Numbered from the stretch's first letter, positions 27,067 to 36,085 are shown. The stretch is 64,000 bases of DNA from Streptomyces flavotricini (GCF_020639365.1 NZ_JAINUL010000001.1:379437-443436); one strand, 5' to 3'. Notes: a model not told the origin generated them from the letters alone. Translations and numbers: made by a program.

Positions 27067-28341
27067 ATGACCACCGCGCCCGCAGGCACAGACACCGGCA
27101 TCCGTGCCGGGACCGGCACGTCCGCCACCCGCACACCGGGAGCCCCGGCCGCCCCCGGCCGCCCAGCGGCCCGCGGACCCGTCCCCGCCTTCTGGCTCGC
27201 GCTGCTCGCCACTCCCATCGCCGCCGGGGCCAACGCCCCGGTCCTGATCCTGCCGGACATGGCCCACTCGCTCGGGGTGTCCACCTCCACCGCGTCGTGG
27301 CTGGTCTCCGCGTTCGCCTGGGCCATGGCCGTCGGCACCCCGCTGCTCGCCGGACTCCTGCGCCGCACCGGCCTGCGGCCCATACTGCGCCTCGCCTCCG
27401 CGCTCGTCATCGTCGGCACCCTGCTCGTCGCAGTCTCCCCCTGGCTCCCGCTCACCCTGGCCGGCCGGGCCGCCCAGGCCGCGGGGGGTGCGGGACTCGT
27501 CGCGGCCGCGATGAGCCTGGCCGGCACGGCCCGCCGGATGGGTGTCATCAGCGCCGGGTTCGGCATGCTCGGGGCGGCCGGCCCGCTCCTCGGCGAACAG
27601 CTCGCGCACGCCGCCTCGTGGCGGCTGTCCCTCTCCGTGTCGGTGGTCGCGGTGCTCGCGGTGCCGGCCGTGCTCCGGTACGCCGGGGCCATCACGCCCT
27701 CGGCCGACCGCTTCGACGGCCGCGGCGCCGCCCTGCTGACCGTGCTGGCCACCGCCCTGGTCACCCTCCCCCACGCCCCGTCGGCCGCACTCGGCGCGGC
27801 CCTCGTCGCCGCCGTCCTGCTCGCCCTGCACATCCGCCGCCGCCCCGAGGGGTTCGTCCCGGCCACCCTGCTGCGCACACCGGTCTTCCTGACCTCGGGA
27901 CTGCTGGCGCTCGTCCTGTCGGGGTCGTACTTCACCCTGCTCTTCGCGGTGCCGCGGCTGCTCGGCGACCGGGCCGGCTGGGACACCGGCTCCGCCGCGG
28001 CCGGCCAGCTCGTCGCGCTGCTCGTCGGATCGGCCCTGTCCTGGCTGCTCGCCGCGGCCTCGGCCCGGATGGGCCGCCCGGCCGTACTGGCCGTCCTGAT
28101 CGGCGTCGGGGCACTGGCCGCTGCCGCCGCGGCCTTCTCCGGCTGGGGCCCGCTCCTGCTGGCGGCCACCGTCGGCGGGGTCTTCGCCGCCACCGGCGCC
28201 AACGCCTGCCTCTCGATGCACGCCGCGGCCGGCGCCCCCGAGCACCAGCGGCCCACCGCCATCGGCCTGTTCGCCCTCTGCTACCAGCTCGGCGGCGCCT
28301 TCGGCCCGGCGATCGCGGCGGCCCTGGTCCTCGGTTCCTGA
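27067..28341 (+). CDS. MFS transporter, Cmx/CmlR-type drug exporter
   Basis: About 424 residues from ATG 27067, with GGAG seven bases upstream. An Ala/Thr/Pro-rich cytosolic tail of ~38 residues precedes twelve hydrophobic helices. Typical segments are LPDMAHSLGVSTSTASWLVSAFAWAMAVGTPLLAGL in the first two helices and SAGFGMLGAAGPLLGEQLAH in the region of motif C. The Cmx/CmlR branch exports chloramphenicol and related compounds; the substrate here is inferred only at that level. Regulation by the divergent MarR gene is strongly suggested by the paired operators. A hairpin follows the stop. Confidence 0.88.
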   Translation: MTTAPAGTDTGIRAGTGTSATRTPGAPAAPGRPAARGPVPAFWLALLATPIAAGANAPVLILPDMAHSLGVSTSTASWLVSAFAWAMAVGTPLLAGLLRRTGLRPILRLASALVIVGTLLVAVSPWLPLTLAGRAAQAAGGAGLVAAAMSLAGTARRMGVISAGFGMLGAAGPLLGEQLAHAASWRLSLSVSVVAVLAVPAVLRYAGAITPSADRFDGRGAALLTVLATALVTLPHAPSAALGAALVAAVLLALHIRRRPEGFVPATLLRTPVFLTSGLLALVLSGSYFTLLFAVPRLLGDRAGWDTGSAAAGQLVALLVGSALSWLLAAASARMGRPAVLAVLIGVGALAAAAAAFSGWGPLLLAATVGGVFAATGANACLSMHAAAGAPEHQRPTAIGLFALCYQLGGAFGPAIAAALVLGS

Positions 28342-28360
28342 CGCGGCGTTTGACCTGCGA

Positions 28361-28396
28361 CTGCCCCGCGCACCGGTTCACCGGTGCGCGGGGCAG
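28361..28396. terminator. Bidirectional 16-bp hairpin between MFS and HxlR genes
   Basis: A perfect 16-bp stem (28361-28376 with 28381-28396) and a TTCA loop lie between convergent genes, 20 bases after the MFS stop. It can serve both strands. Confidence 0.8.
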
Positions 28397-28471
28397 AGCT
28401 GTGAAGCCTTCGGCGCTCTCGGGCACCGGTCAGGCCGGATGCGCCGCACGGCCGGCGAACACGGCCTCGGC

Positions 28472-28840
28472 CTAGCGGCCGTCCGGGGACAGCCGTCGGG
28501 TGATCCGGTCGAAGAGGTCCGTGAGCGGCTCGCCGATGTCCCGGCCGAACTCGGTCAGCCCGTAGGTGACCTGAGGCGGCGTCGTCGGCTCGACCTTCCG
28601 CCAGACCAGGCCGTCCTCGACGAGCGCACGCAGGGTCTGGGCGAGCATCTTCTCGCTGATGCCCCGGATGCTCTCGCGCAACTCGTAAAACCGGAGGTCG
28701 TTGCTCCGCAAGGAGATCAACACCCAGATCCCCCACCTGCTGGTCACGTGGTCGACCACGTCGCGCGCGGGGCAGTCCGTGTGAAACACGTCATACCGAT
28801 CGCCCGGCTCGGTCCGTGTGAACTGCACGCTTCCCGCCAT
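28472..28840 (-). CDS. HxlR-type winged-helix transcriptional regulator
   Basis: About 122 residues from ATG 28840. The HxlR fold is clear: Cys in HTDCPARDVVDHVTSRWGIW, VLISLRSNDLRFYELRESIRGISEKMLAQTLRAL, LVWRKVEPTTPPQVTYGLTEFG. The single N-terminal Cys (~22) is where redox- and electrophile-sensing HxlR proteins carry their sensor. It is divergent from an NmrA-like reductase; a near-perfect inverted repeat lies between them. It probably represses both genes and responds to reactive or quinone-like compounds, which is inference. Confidence 0.9.
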   Translation of the reverse strand: MAGSVQFTRTEPGDRYDVFHTDCPARDVVDHVTSRWGIWVLISLRSNDLRFYELRESIRGISEKMLAQTLRALVEDGLVWRKVEPTTPPQVTYGLTEFGRDIGEPLTDLFDRITRRLSPDGR

Positions 28841-28847
28841 GTGATGA

Positions 28848-28882
28848 GCTTACCTTCAGGTACGTCCTTACTGAAAGTAAGC
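28848..28882. promoter_or_regulatory. HxlR operator between divergent genes
   Basis: GCTTACCTTCAG (28848-28859) and CTGAAAGTAAGC (28871-28882) form an inverted repeat matching at 11 of 12 positions with an 11-base spacer. It begins seven bases upstream of the hxlR start and lies 50-84 bases upstream of the reductase start. Confidence 0.7.
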
Positions 28883-28931
28883 CCGCCTCCTAGCGTGGAC
28901 CTCGTCGAGTACGGCGAACAAGGAGCGGATC

Positions 28932-29771
28932 ATGATCGTGGTGACCGGGGCGACCGGCAATGTGGGACGGCCGTTGACGCGGGCGCTGGCCGAGGCGGGC
29001 CGGCAGGTGACGGCGGTGTCGCGGCACGCGGCAGCAGCACCGGACGGTGTCCGTCACGTGGTGGCCGACCTGAGCGAGCCGGCCGGCCTCGAGCCCGCGC
29101 TGGCCGGGGCGAAGGCGCTCTTCCTCCTGCTCTCCGGCGACTTGCACGCCACAGGGGCCAGGCCGGCCGACATCATCGACCGGGCCGCGGCCGGCGGGGT
29201 CCGCCGGGTCGTCCTGCTCTCCTCGCAGGGCGTGGCGACCAGGCCCTTCGGCACGACGCGCCTCGCGATACGGGCGGTGGAGGACTCACTGCGGGACTCC
29301 GGCATGGACTGGGCGATCCTGCGGCCGGGCGGCTTCGCCTCCAACGCCCTGTGGTGGGCCGAGTCCGTCCGCACGCGGCGGGTCGTCGCCGCGCCCTTCG
29401 GCGACGTCGGACTGCCGATCATCGACCCGGCGGACATCGCCGAGGTCGCGGCGGCCTGCCTTCTGGACGACCGGCACACCGGCGGCGTGTACGAGCTGAC
29501 AGGCCCGGAGTTGATCACGCCGCGCGGGCAGGCGGATGCCATCGCCGCCGCGCTGGGGTCGCCGGTGCGGTTTGACGACCTCACCCGCGGCGAGGCCAAG
29601 GCCGCCATGACCCGGAGCCTGCCTGCCGAACTCGCCGACGACACCCTGGACATCCTCGGGTCCCCGAACCCGGCCGAACTGCGCGTCAGCCCGGACGTGC
29701 AGCGGATCCTCGGCCGGGCCCCGCGCCCCTTCGCCGACTGGGCCGCCCGCAACCTCGCCGCGTTCCGCTGA
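28932..29771 (+). CDS. NmrA-like / SDR-family NAD(P)H-binding protein
   Basis: About 279 residues from ATG 28932, behind GGAGCG. The N-terminal MIVVTGATGNVGRPLTRALA is the GxxGxxG dinucleotide site of atypical SDRs; VRRVVLLSSQGVATRP and MDWAILRPGGFASNAL are usual NmrA/QorB-type segments. The central substrate region has PIIDPADIAEVAAACLLDD and YELTGPELITPRGQ. Such proteins are quinone oxidoreductases or redox sensors. Pairing with a divergent HxlR regulator is a common quinone/aldehyde stress arrangement. Confidence 0.88.
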   Translation: MIVVTGATGNVGRPLTRALAEAGRQVTAVSRHAAAAPDGVRHVVADLSEPAGLEPALAGAKALFLLLSGDLHATGARPADIIDRAAAGGVRRVVLLSSQGVATRPFGTTRLAIRAVEDSLRDSGMDWAILRPGGFASNALWWAESVRTRRVVAAPFGDVGLPIIDPADIAEVAAACLLDDRHTGGVYELTGPELITPRGQADAIAAALGSPVRFDDLTRGEAKAAMTRSLPAELADDTLDILGSPNPAELRVSPDVQRILGRAPRPFADWAARNLAAFR

Positions 29772-29800
29772 GAGCCGCCTTCCGCCGGGCGGGTTGCCGG

Positions 29801-31492
29801 TCACCGAGGCAGGCTGCCCCAGAACGAGCAGTGGTGAGCGGACTCCACGTCGACGGGCCGGATTCCGCCCGGTCCGGGAGCCAGAGACTGCACCGACCTC
29901 ACGTCAGGTGACGAAGGGCGCAGGACGGGCCAGGCCGGGGCCCCGGGGCTGTTCGGGTCTCCGGTGCGCGCGAAGTGCGTCCAGTATCCGGCCATCCGGT
30001 CGGACAGAGCGCGTTGGGCGTCGCTCAGCGGCTTCTCCGTGGGGAAGGGGGCGAACAGGAACGGCATCTCGAAGCCGTGTGCCGCGCCGTAGGGGAATCC
30101 CGGGTTCGCCGGCAGGCCGGCGAGGACGGGAGCGTCCGGATCGTTGAACTCGTAGCCGTAGAGCGGGAGTCCGGGGGCGTGATCGGACATGGCCCGGGCT
30201 GACGCCAGTGTGGTGCACGTGAGGGATCGATCGGTCAGCACCGCGGCCCAGGCCAGTGCGGGTGTCGGGTGGTGCGCCGCCGGATACTCCGCCTCGACGG
30301 CCGGGGCCGCGGGCCCGAAGGCGTCCATCAGGCGGGCGCGGTAGTCGCTCGCGGTGCGGATCGGGAACGCGGCGAGCGACAGCCCGACGAACATCCGCAT
30401 CTCATCGTGGTTGGTGCCCAGCATGACCGGCACCCGGTGGAAGCGTCCCGACGTCAACGCCAGGTCCGGCGCCACCGGAAGCAGCGCGTTGCCGAAGGCG
30501 GGCCGGTTGAAGGACTGCATCAGCTGCGCGGTGGCGAGTCGTCCGGTGCTCTGCCCGCGCAGGCACAGCAGCACTTCGTCCCCGCTCCCCGTTGCGCAGC
30601 CCAGCTGCCGGGCGGCTTCCGTACCGGCCGCTTGGACATCACTCTGGGATGCGAACGGCTCGTACGCCGGCGTTCCGGGCCCGAGAGCACCGCGCGGAAA
30701 GGACATGAGGCAGGAACCACTCTGGAGGACGGCCCGCTGGAAGAGGCCGACGGCCGTCGGCGAGGTGAGGTGCGCACAGATGCCGAGGGCACCCGCGGAC
30801 TCCCCGAACAGCGTGACGTTGGCCGGATCGCCGCCGAAGCGCCCGGCGTTCGACCGCACCCACCGCAGGGCCGCCTGCTGGTCGGCCAGGCCGAACGGTG
30901 GGGCGGAGCCCAACCCGGGGTGGCCGAAGTAACCGAAGATCCCCAAGCGGTAGTTGACCGTGACCACGACCGCGTCCCCCCGGAGCGCCAGTTGTTCGGC
31001 CTGGTAGTCACTGCCGGAACCGCCCAGGAACGCACCGCCGTGCATCCACACCAGCACGGGCCGCTTCGATCCGGCCGTCTTCGGGGTCGGCGTCGTGACG
31101 TTGAGGTAGAGGCAGTCTTCGGACCCGCTGACGGCGCCCGCACCCGGTGTCGGCATCTGCACGCAGCGCTGCGCGGCCGTCGTCGCGTCCCGCACACCGT
31201 GCCAGGTGGTGGAGGGCACCGGGGCCCGCCAGCGCAGTGGTCCGGTCGGCGGCGCGGCGTAGGGAATGCCGAGGAAGGTGGCGTACGAGCCGTGTGACAC
31301 GCCGCGTACCAGGCCGTGGTCGGTACGTACGACGGTGCCGTTCGGTCCTGCGGTGTACGGAGAACCGTGCGATGTGGCGGTCGCCGGTACGGCGGTGGCC
31401 GTGAGCAGGGCCAGGGCGCAGAGCAAGGGGAGGAGCACCGCACGGAGGCCGTGGCGTCGCCATGGACGCTGTGCTGTCGTGGTCGGGGACAT
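29801..31492 (-). CDS. Secreted carboxylesterase/lipase family protein (type B)
   Basis: About 563 residues from ATG 31492. A signal peptide spans residues ~1-40: RPWRRHGLRAVLLPLLCALA, ending PATAT. Type-B esterase marks follow: FLGIPYAAPPTGPLRW, EDCLYLNVTTPTP, the oxyanion HGGAF, nucleophile S232 in NVTLFGESAGALG, an acidic residue in LGTNHDEMRMF, and His in GAAHGFEMPFLF. It is a distinct paralogue of the cytosolic carboxylesterase at 22190. The gene is divergent from a MerR-type regulator with a 146-base gap between, so regulation by it is possible. Confidence 0.9.
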   Translation of the reverse strand: MSPTTTAQRPWRRHGLRAVLLPLLCALALLTATAVPATATSHGSPYTAGPNGTVVRTDHGLVRGVSHGSYATFLGIPYAAPPTGPLRWRAPVPSTTWHGVRDATTAAQRCVQMPTPGAGAVSGSEDCLYLNVTTPTPKTAGSKRPVLVWMHGGAFLGGSGSDYQAEQLALRGDAVVVTVNYRLGIFGYFGHPGLGSAPPFGLADQQAALRWVRSNAGRFGGDPANVTLFGESAGALGICAHLTSPTAVGLFQRAVLQSGSCLMSFPRGALGPGTPAYEPFASQSDVQAAGTEAARQLGCATGSGDEVLLCLRGQSTGRLATAQLMQSFNRPAFGNALLPVAPDLALTSGRFHRVPVMLGTNHDEMRMFVGLSLAAFPIRTASDYRARLMDAFGPAAPAVEAEYPAAHHPTPALAWAAVLTDRSLTCTTLASARAMSDHAPGLPLYGYEFNDPDAPVLAGLPANPGFPYGAAHGFEMPFLFAPFPTEKPLSDAQRALSDRMAGYWTHFARTGDPNSPGAPAWPVLRPSSPDVRSVQSLAPGPGGIRPVDVESAHHCSFWGSLPR

Positions 31493-31587
31493 GCGTATCC
31501 ACCGTTCTTGGCCGGAGGGGACCGTACGCGGGCGCGACGCCGGCCAGGACGGAACGCCTGCCGGTATCGCCCCCCGTCGCTGCGGTC

Positions 31588-31608
31588 GGTCCTCAGTACG
31601 CTAGGACC
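31588..31608. promoter_or_regulatory. Candidate MerR operator between esterase and merR genes
   Basis: GGTCCT and AGGACC flank nine bases (CAGTACGCT) as a perfect 6-bp inverted repeat, 30 bases upstream of the merR start in the divergent gap with the secreted esterase gene. Confidence 0.45.
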
Positions 31609-31638
31609 TCCCCCACGCAGGAGATTCAACAGACTGTG

Positions 31639-32610
31639 ATGCACGACACATGGACCATTGGCGAGCTCGCGGCCGGTACGGGGGTGCCGGTGAAGACCCT
31701 CCGCTACTACTCCGACAGCGGTCTGCTGCCCGTGGCCGGACGCAGCACCGGCGGTCATCGGCGCTACGGTCCCGACGCGTGGGAGCGCATCCGCCTCATC
31801 AGGCGCCTACGGGCGCTGAACACTCCGATCGCGACCATCACCCAGGTGGTCACCGGTGAGTGCTCGCTCGGCGAACTGGTGTCGACCGAGCTCGAAGCGG
31901 TGCAGGAACGGCTGACCGAACTGCGGTGGCGCCAGGCCACGCTCATGTCCCTCGACGACTGCACGAGCGAGGAACGGCTCCGGCGCCTGGAGATCCTCTC
32001 GCGCGTGCAGAAGCTCCCCGAGGCGCATCGCAGCCTCACCGCTCACTGGTATCGCGAACTGTCCCCGACCATGCCCGGGCACCGGCTCGACATCATGGTC
32101 GCCATGCTGTCCCCCGGCCCTCCGCAGGATCCCGGTCCCGCGTCGGCCCTGGCCTATGCCGAGCTCCATCTGCTCGTCGCCACGCCCAGCTTCACCCGCT
32201 GGACCCAGGACCACGACGAAGAGATGAGGGACGCCCCGGCCTTCTACGGGGAAATCGACGAAGTGGCCGCCCTGACTGCCGCCGCGGTGGCCCAGGGTCT
32301 GCCGCCGGGGCCGGGAGACGCGGTGAACGCGTTCGTATCCGCCCATGCACGAGCTCGGCGGGAGTCGGACACCCCCGCGTTCCGCGCGTACCTGCACGGG
32401 CTGGTGTCCAGGTCTTCCGGCTTCGACCCCCGCCTGGAGCGCTATTGGGCCCTGGTCGGCACGGCGACGGGCGGACGCGTGCTGAACATGACGGTGGCTC
32501 ATCGATGGCTGACCGAGGGACTGTCGATGTCGATGTCCCCCGAACCCGTTCACGTCCAGGGTCTCCACACGCGCCCGTCGGCGCCGGTGCCGGACGAGAT
32601 CCACGAATAG
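31639..32610 (+). CDS. MerR family transcriptional regulator with large effector domain
   Basis: About 323 residues from ATG 31639. The N-terminal MerR helix-turn-helix is complete: WTIGELAAGTGVPVKTLRYY, SDSGLLPVAGRSTGGHRRYG, then RLIRRLRALNTPIATITQVV. A coiled-coil helix (ELVSTELEAVQERLTELRWR) links to a ~190-residue C-terminal domain I do not recognise; it lacks the GyrI and TipA signatures. The length is about twice that of a simple MerR protein, so ligand sensing by the C-terminal part is likely. Divergent to a secreted esterase. Confidence 0.88.
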   Translation: MHDTWTIGELAAGTGVPVKTLRYYSDSGLLPVAGRSTGGHRRYGPDAWERIRLIRRLRALNTPIATITQVVTGECSLGELVSTELEAVQERLTELRWRQATLMSLDDCTSEERLRRLEILSRVQKLPEAHRSLTAHWYRELSPTMPGHRLDIMVAMLSPGPPQDPGPASALAYAELHLLVATPSFTRWTQDHDEEMRDAPAFYGEIDEVAALTAAAVAQGLPPGPGDAVNAFVSAHARARRESDTPAFRAYLHGLVSRSSGFDPRLERYWALVGTATGGRVLNMTVAHRWLTEGLSMSMSPEPVHVQGLHTRPSAPVPDEIHE

Positions 32611-32690
32611 TCACCCTCCGCGTTTAGGTGGCGGGTATTTGGTAACAAGGAGTAGTGACGGCAAGTCAATACCCGGCGAAAGGCAGGAAC

Positions 32691-32882
32691 ATGAACCTCG
32701 TAGCCGTACTCATCCTCGTCGTGGCCCTCGTCCTCGTCGGTCTTCTGATCGTGGCCCCGAGCGCCACCGTCCGGCGCAACCCCTTCCCCGGCCGCCGAGC
32801 GCGCGCAGACCATCGCCGCTCGGCCGCTCCCCGGTCGACCCGGGTTCCCGGTCAGCGGGACGTCTGGCACCACGCGCGCTGA
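32691..32882 (+). CDS. Small single-span membrane protein, unknown
   Basis: About 63 residues from ATG 32691 (AGG five bases before). Residues 3-22 form one strong transmembrane helix, LVAVLILVVALVLVGLLIVA. A basic, Arg-rich cytosolic tail with many Arg and Pro follows (RRNPFPGRRARADHRR). I do not recognise a family. The gene sits between merR and a convergent SDR gene, 33 bases from the latter. Coding status rests on length, start context and hydrophobic pattern only. Confidence 0.5.
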   Translation: MNLVAVLILVVALVLVGLLIVAPSATVRRNPFPGRRARADHRRSAAPRSTRVPGQRDVWHHAR

Positions 32883-32915
32883 CCCCGGGGTGGACTGCCG
32901 CCCTCGCCCCCGCGG

Positions 32916-33761
32916 TCAGGCCGGCGGCGGGGGCGGGGGCGGGCCCTGTGCGAGGATCCGGGCCGCGGCGAACTCCTCGCGGGAGGCCTGTTCGGCCAGG
33001 TCCAGGTAGCCGTACGCGTCGTCGCCGACCGGGATCCGCAGCGGTGTCGGGCCCTGGGCCGCGACGATGCCGAGAACCCGCGCGGCGAAGTCCTCGGGGC
33101 GCCCCGTCTCGGGGTTTTCCGCGAGACCTCGGGCACCCTCGAGCATCTCGCGGTTGGTCACGTCGTAGACCGGGATCCGGTGCTGCGCCTGCGCCATGGA
33201 CGTGCCGTAGCGCGTGGCGAACATGCCCGGTTCCACCACCGTGACCCGGATGTTGTGCGGTGCGGCCTCGATGGCCAACGCCTGGCTCATGCCCTCCAGC
33301 GCGTGCTTCCCGGCGACGTAGGCGCCCATCCCCGGGAACGCGATCCGGCCGACCACGGAGGAGATGTTGACGACGTGGCCGTGGCCCTGGGCCCGCATCA
33401 GCGGCAGGACGAGCCGCGTGAGCCGCCACGGGCCCACGACCAGGGTCTCCAACTGATCGCGCAGCTCGGCGTCCGACACCTCCTCCACCGCGCCGAAGAG
33501 TCCGATGCCCGCGTTGTTGACGAGGATGTCGATGCCGCCGAGACGGTCGGCGGCTCTGCGGACGGCTTCCTCGCAGGAAGCGGCGTCCCGCAGTTCGAGC
33601 GGGATCGGGACGATGCGGCCGGGCCAGGCGGCGGCGAGGCCCTCCAGGTCGGCGGTCTTGCGGGCGGTGACGGCCAGTTCGTCCCCGGCCCGGGCCGCGG
33701 CCGAGGCCAGCGCGCGTCCGAGGCCGGAGGAGCATCCCGTGAGCAGCCAGCGTCGTCCCAT
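32916..33761 (-). CDS. Short-chain dehydrogenase/reductase (classical SDR)
   Basis: About 281 residues from ATG 33761. Signatures: cofactor site RRWLLTGCSSGLGRALA, NNAG in IDILVNNAGIGLFG, Ser in HVVNISSVVGRIAFPG, and the catalytic Y-x3-K in MGAYVAGKHALEGMS. The TGCSSGLGR form is typical of the branch that includes Streptomyces oxidoreductases acting on small alcohols or steroids. The C terminus ends in a Pro run. It is transcribed toward the small membrane protein gene. Confidence 0.9.
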   Translation of the reverse strand: MGRRWLLTGCSSGLGRALASAAARAGDELAVTARKTADLEGLAAAWPGRIVPIPLELRDAASCEEAVRRAADRLGGIDILVNNAGIGLFGAVEEVSDAELRDQLETLVVGPWRLTRLVLPLMRAQGHGHVVNISSVVGRIAFPGMGAYVAGKHALEGMSQALAIEAAPHNIRVTVVEPGMFATRYGTSMAQAQHRIPVYDVTNREMLEGARGLAENPETGRPEDFAARVLGIVAAQGPTPLRIPVGDDAYGYLDLAEQASREEFAAARILAQGPPPPPPPA

Positions 33762-33954
33762 CGTTACCCCCGTGACGAGCGAGTGTTCCGAACCGTGGTG
33801 GTGACGGTCATGGTGGTGGCGCGGGGGCCCGCGGTCATCCCTCCCTGCGGGGGCGTGCAGAGGCGCGCGAGCGCACGTACGGGCGCGCGGGGCACGGGCT
33901 GCCCGCGCCGCGACGGGGCCACGGCGCGACCGCGGCGGCCCGGCGCTCGACCGG

Positions 33955-34170
33955 TCAGACGGATTCGGTCGCGAAGAGCTCCAGGTGGCCGCAGTGCGGG
34001 CAGCGGTACGCCTCGATGCGCCGCCGGGGCCTGCCCAGCCGTTTGGCACCGCCGAACAGGCCGCGTTCCAGCGGCCCGGCGATCCAGCGCGCGTACCCCC
34101 GCGCTCCCTCCCCGGCGTCCTCGACGAAACCCGGCTCCAGGCCGACGCCACCGCAGTACGTACATCTCAT
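33955..34170 (-). CDS. Small zinc-ribbon protein, unknown
   Basis: About 71 residues from ATG 34170 (GTG 34179 is the alternative). Two CxxC knuckles bracket the sequence: RCTYCGG at the N terminus and YRCPHCGHLELFA at the C terminus, about 55 residues apart, with a basic middle (KRLGRPRRRIEA). This is the layout of a zinc-ribbon domain with a long insertion. Function is unknown; nucleic-acid or protein binding is possible. It lies alone between the SDR gene and the DUF4246 gene. Confidence 0.65.
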   Translation of the reverse strand: MRCTYCGGVGLEPGFVEDAGEGARGYARWIAGPLERGLFGGAKRLGRPRRRIEAYRCPHCGHLELFATESV

Positions 34171-34185
34171 CGCTTCCACGGGGCG

Positions 34186-34576
34186 AGTGTATGAAGCGGA
34201 CCGCCCGCCCCCGCGCTCTGTTCCCCGGTGGAAGGGGGCCGGAATGGGGTGGACCGACGAGGGGGACGACGCCGTGGATCCGGTCACGCCGGCCGGCATC
34301 ACCGCCGGGAGGTGGTTGCCCGCTCCCCCGGCGGCCAGGCTGCGGGCCAGCGCCTCCCACGGCCGCCGTGGTGCGGGCGTCGTGCCGCGAGGTGAGCGCG
34401 AACCGCAACGGGAGCCGGTCGGCAGGTCGGCAACCATGCTCGAAGCGCAGGCCCGCACCGACTGCGCCGAGAGCCCCTCAGGTCGCCGTCGGCCGCCGGG
34501 GACGACCACGGCTGCGGTGTCAGACCGCTGAAGTATCCTTCCCGCCACCGCACACCGACTCGGAGGACCAAGAGAA
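34186..34576. other. Intergenic stretch before the DUF4246 gene
   Basis: In this ~390-base gap I see no frame with a start site and a domain. A GGAGG at 34562-34566 belongs to the DUF4246 gene. The rest is unremarkable GC-rich sequence. Confidence 0.5.
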
Positions 34577-36085
34577 TTGTCCGGCCTGTCTGCTTTCCCA
34601 TTGCCCTTTCATGCATCCCGTTCCATATCTTTCGCGACTCCCCGAACGCTGCGGGAACTCCAGATGATGCAGTGCAGCTCGCATATCCGGGCGAAGCCGG
34701 GCTGGTTCGACAAGATGAACGACGCCGACGTCGTCGCCAGGTGGACACGGGAAGCGGTCGCCCAGGGCCTCACCGAAGCACAGGTTCGGTACGTGCTCGC
34801 CGAACTCGCGCATTACGCCGCGCTGCGGGACGGACGAACCGGCATCGAGGTGTCCGGCGTCGACGGGGTGTGGCAGTCGGACACGCTGGTCGGCGACGGG
34901 CTCAGGTCCCGGCTGAGCCAGGCGGTTCAGGTTCTGGAACAGGTCCCCGAAGCGGAACGGGACTGGCATCCCGGCTCCGACGGCCAGGTACTGGATCTGG
35001 TCCACCCCTCGCTGTTCTGCTTGGTGAGAGAGGTGAGCGGCGCGCCCGAGCGGGCTTGGCACAATCCGACGGACCGCTATTCGAAGTACGAGTTCTCGGA
35101 GAAGTTCCAGTGGCTGCCGACGGACGTGGACGTCAGTGACGACGGCGATGTCGCCTTCCGTTCGTACGTCAACAACGTCCACCCCGACGTACACGGCGAG
35201 CTCGCCTCCGTCCTCCCGGACGTGTTCGCGCGCATGCTCCCCCTGCTGGAGAACGTGCTCACCGATCTGCGCCATCCGCGGCCCTTGCGCATCAAGGCCG
35301 ATCCTTACGGCTGGTACGACTCGAAGCCGGAGTATCCGAGCAAGTCGTCGTACGGCGATGACGGGGCCTACGCGGAGGCCCTCAGTGCGTGGGAACAGGC
35401 CCAGGACGACTGGTGGGAGAACCGGTGCCCGGTCATCCCGGACGCCCCGGCCTTCACCCCGCCCGGGCTGCCCGACGCTTCCGCCCGAGTCGATCTGCGC
35501 GGCCGCCGCCTCCAGGTCATCGTGAAACTCGCCACCATTCACCTCACCCCGGACAACCCCGAGTACACAGGCGGTTCCTGGCACGTCGAGGGGATGATGA
35601 ACGAGCGGATCGTCTCGACCGGCATCTATTACTGGGACAGCGAGAACATCACCGAAAGCCGGCTGAGCTTCCGGGCTGCACTCGACGACCCGGACTACGA
35701 GCAGAACGACGACAACGGCATGCGCGAGGTCTACGGCTTGGAGGACGAGGACGCGCTGAACCAGGTGCTGGGCTCGACATCGACCCCGGCGGGCCGTTGC
35801 CTGGCGTTCCCGAACATCCTGCAGCACCGAGTCGGACCGTTCCGCCTCACGGACACGACCCGCCCGGGGCATCGCAAGATTCTCGCGTTCTTCCTGGTCG
35901 ACCCGTCGGAGAAGATCGTCTCGACCTCCGATGTACCGCCGCAGCAACCATGGTCCGACACCTCGACCATGACGCTCGAACAGGCCAAGACCTACCGCGA
36001 ACAGCTCATGCAGGAACGCAAGTTCTTCGTCGACGAACACAACGAGCAGCTGTACGAACGGGAATTCTCCCTCTGCGAGCACTGA
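34577..36085 (+). CDS. DUF4246 family protein, possible Fe(II)/2-oxoglutarate-type oxygenase
   Basis: About 502 residues; TTG 34577 lies ten bases after GGAGG, and ATG codons at residues 30-31 are the alternative. The protein resembles DUF4246, a family best known from filamentous fungi. Domain marks include YSKYEFSEKFQWLPTDVDV, FRSYVNNVHP and LRGRRLQVIVKLATIHLTPD. The C-terminal core GGSWHVEGMMNERIVSTGIYYWDSENITE, followed by FPNILQHRVGPFRL and RPGHRKILAFFLVDP, has the look of a double-stranded beta helix with H336, E338 and H417 as a metal triad and R433/K434 as an acid anchor. That enzymatic reading is my inference. The gene is solitary, with no membrane or export signal. Confidence 0.75.
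   Translation: MSGLSAFPLPFHASRSISFATPRTLRELQMMQCSSHIRAKPGWFDKMNDADVVARWTREAVAQGLTEAQVRYVLAELAHYAALRDGRTGIEVSGVDGVWQSDTLVGDGLRSRLSQAVQVLEQVPEAERDWHPGSDGQVLDLVHPSLFCLVREVSGAPERAWHNPTDRYSKYEFSEKFQWLPTDVDVSDDGDVAFRSYVNNVHPDVHGELASVLPDVFARMLPLLENVLTDLRHPRPLRIKADPYGWYDSKPEYPSKSSYGDDGAYAEALSAWEQAQDDWWENRCPVIPDAPAFTPPGLPDASARVDLRGRRLQVIVKLATIHLTPDNPEYTGGSWHVEGMMNERIVSTGIYYWDSENITESRLSFRAALDDPDYEQNDDNGMREVYGLEDEDALNQVLGSTSTPAGRCLAFPNILQHRVGPFRLTDTTRPGHRKILAFFLVDPSEKIVSTSDVPPQQPWSDTSTMTLEQAKTYREQLMQERKFFVDEHNEQLYEREFSLCEH

Noticed and set aside
32611..32690. A GGGTAT box before the small membrane protein gene as a SigB-type promoter
   Set aside because: No GNNT -35 element occurs 14-16 bases upstream of it.
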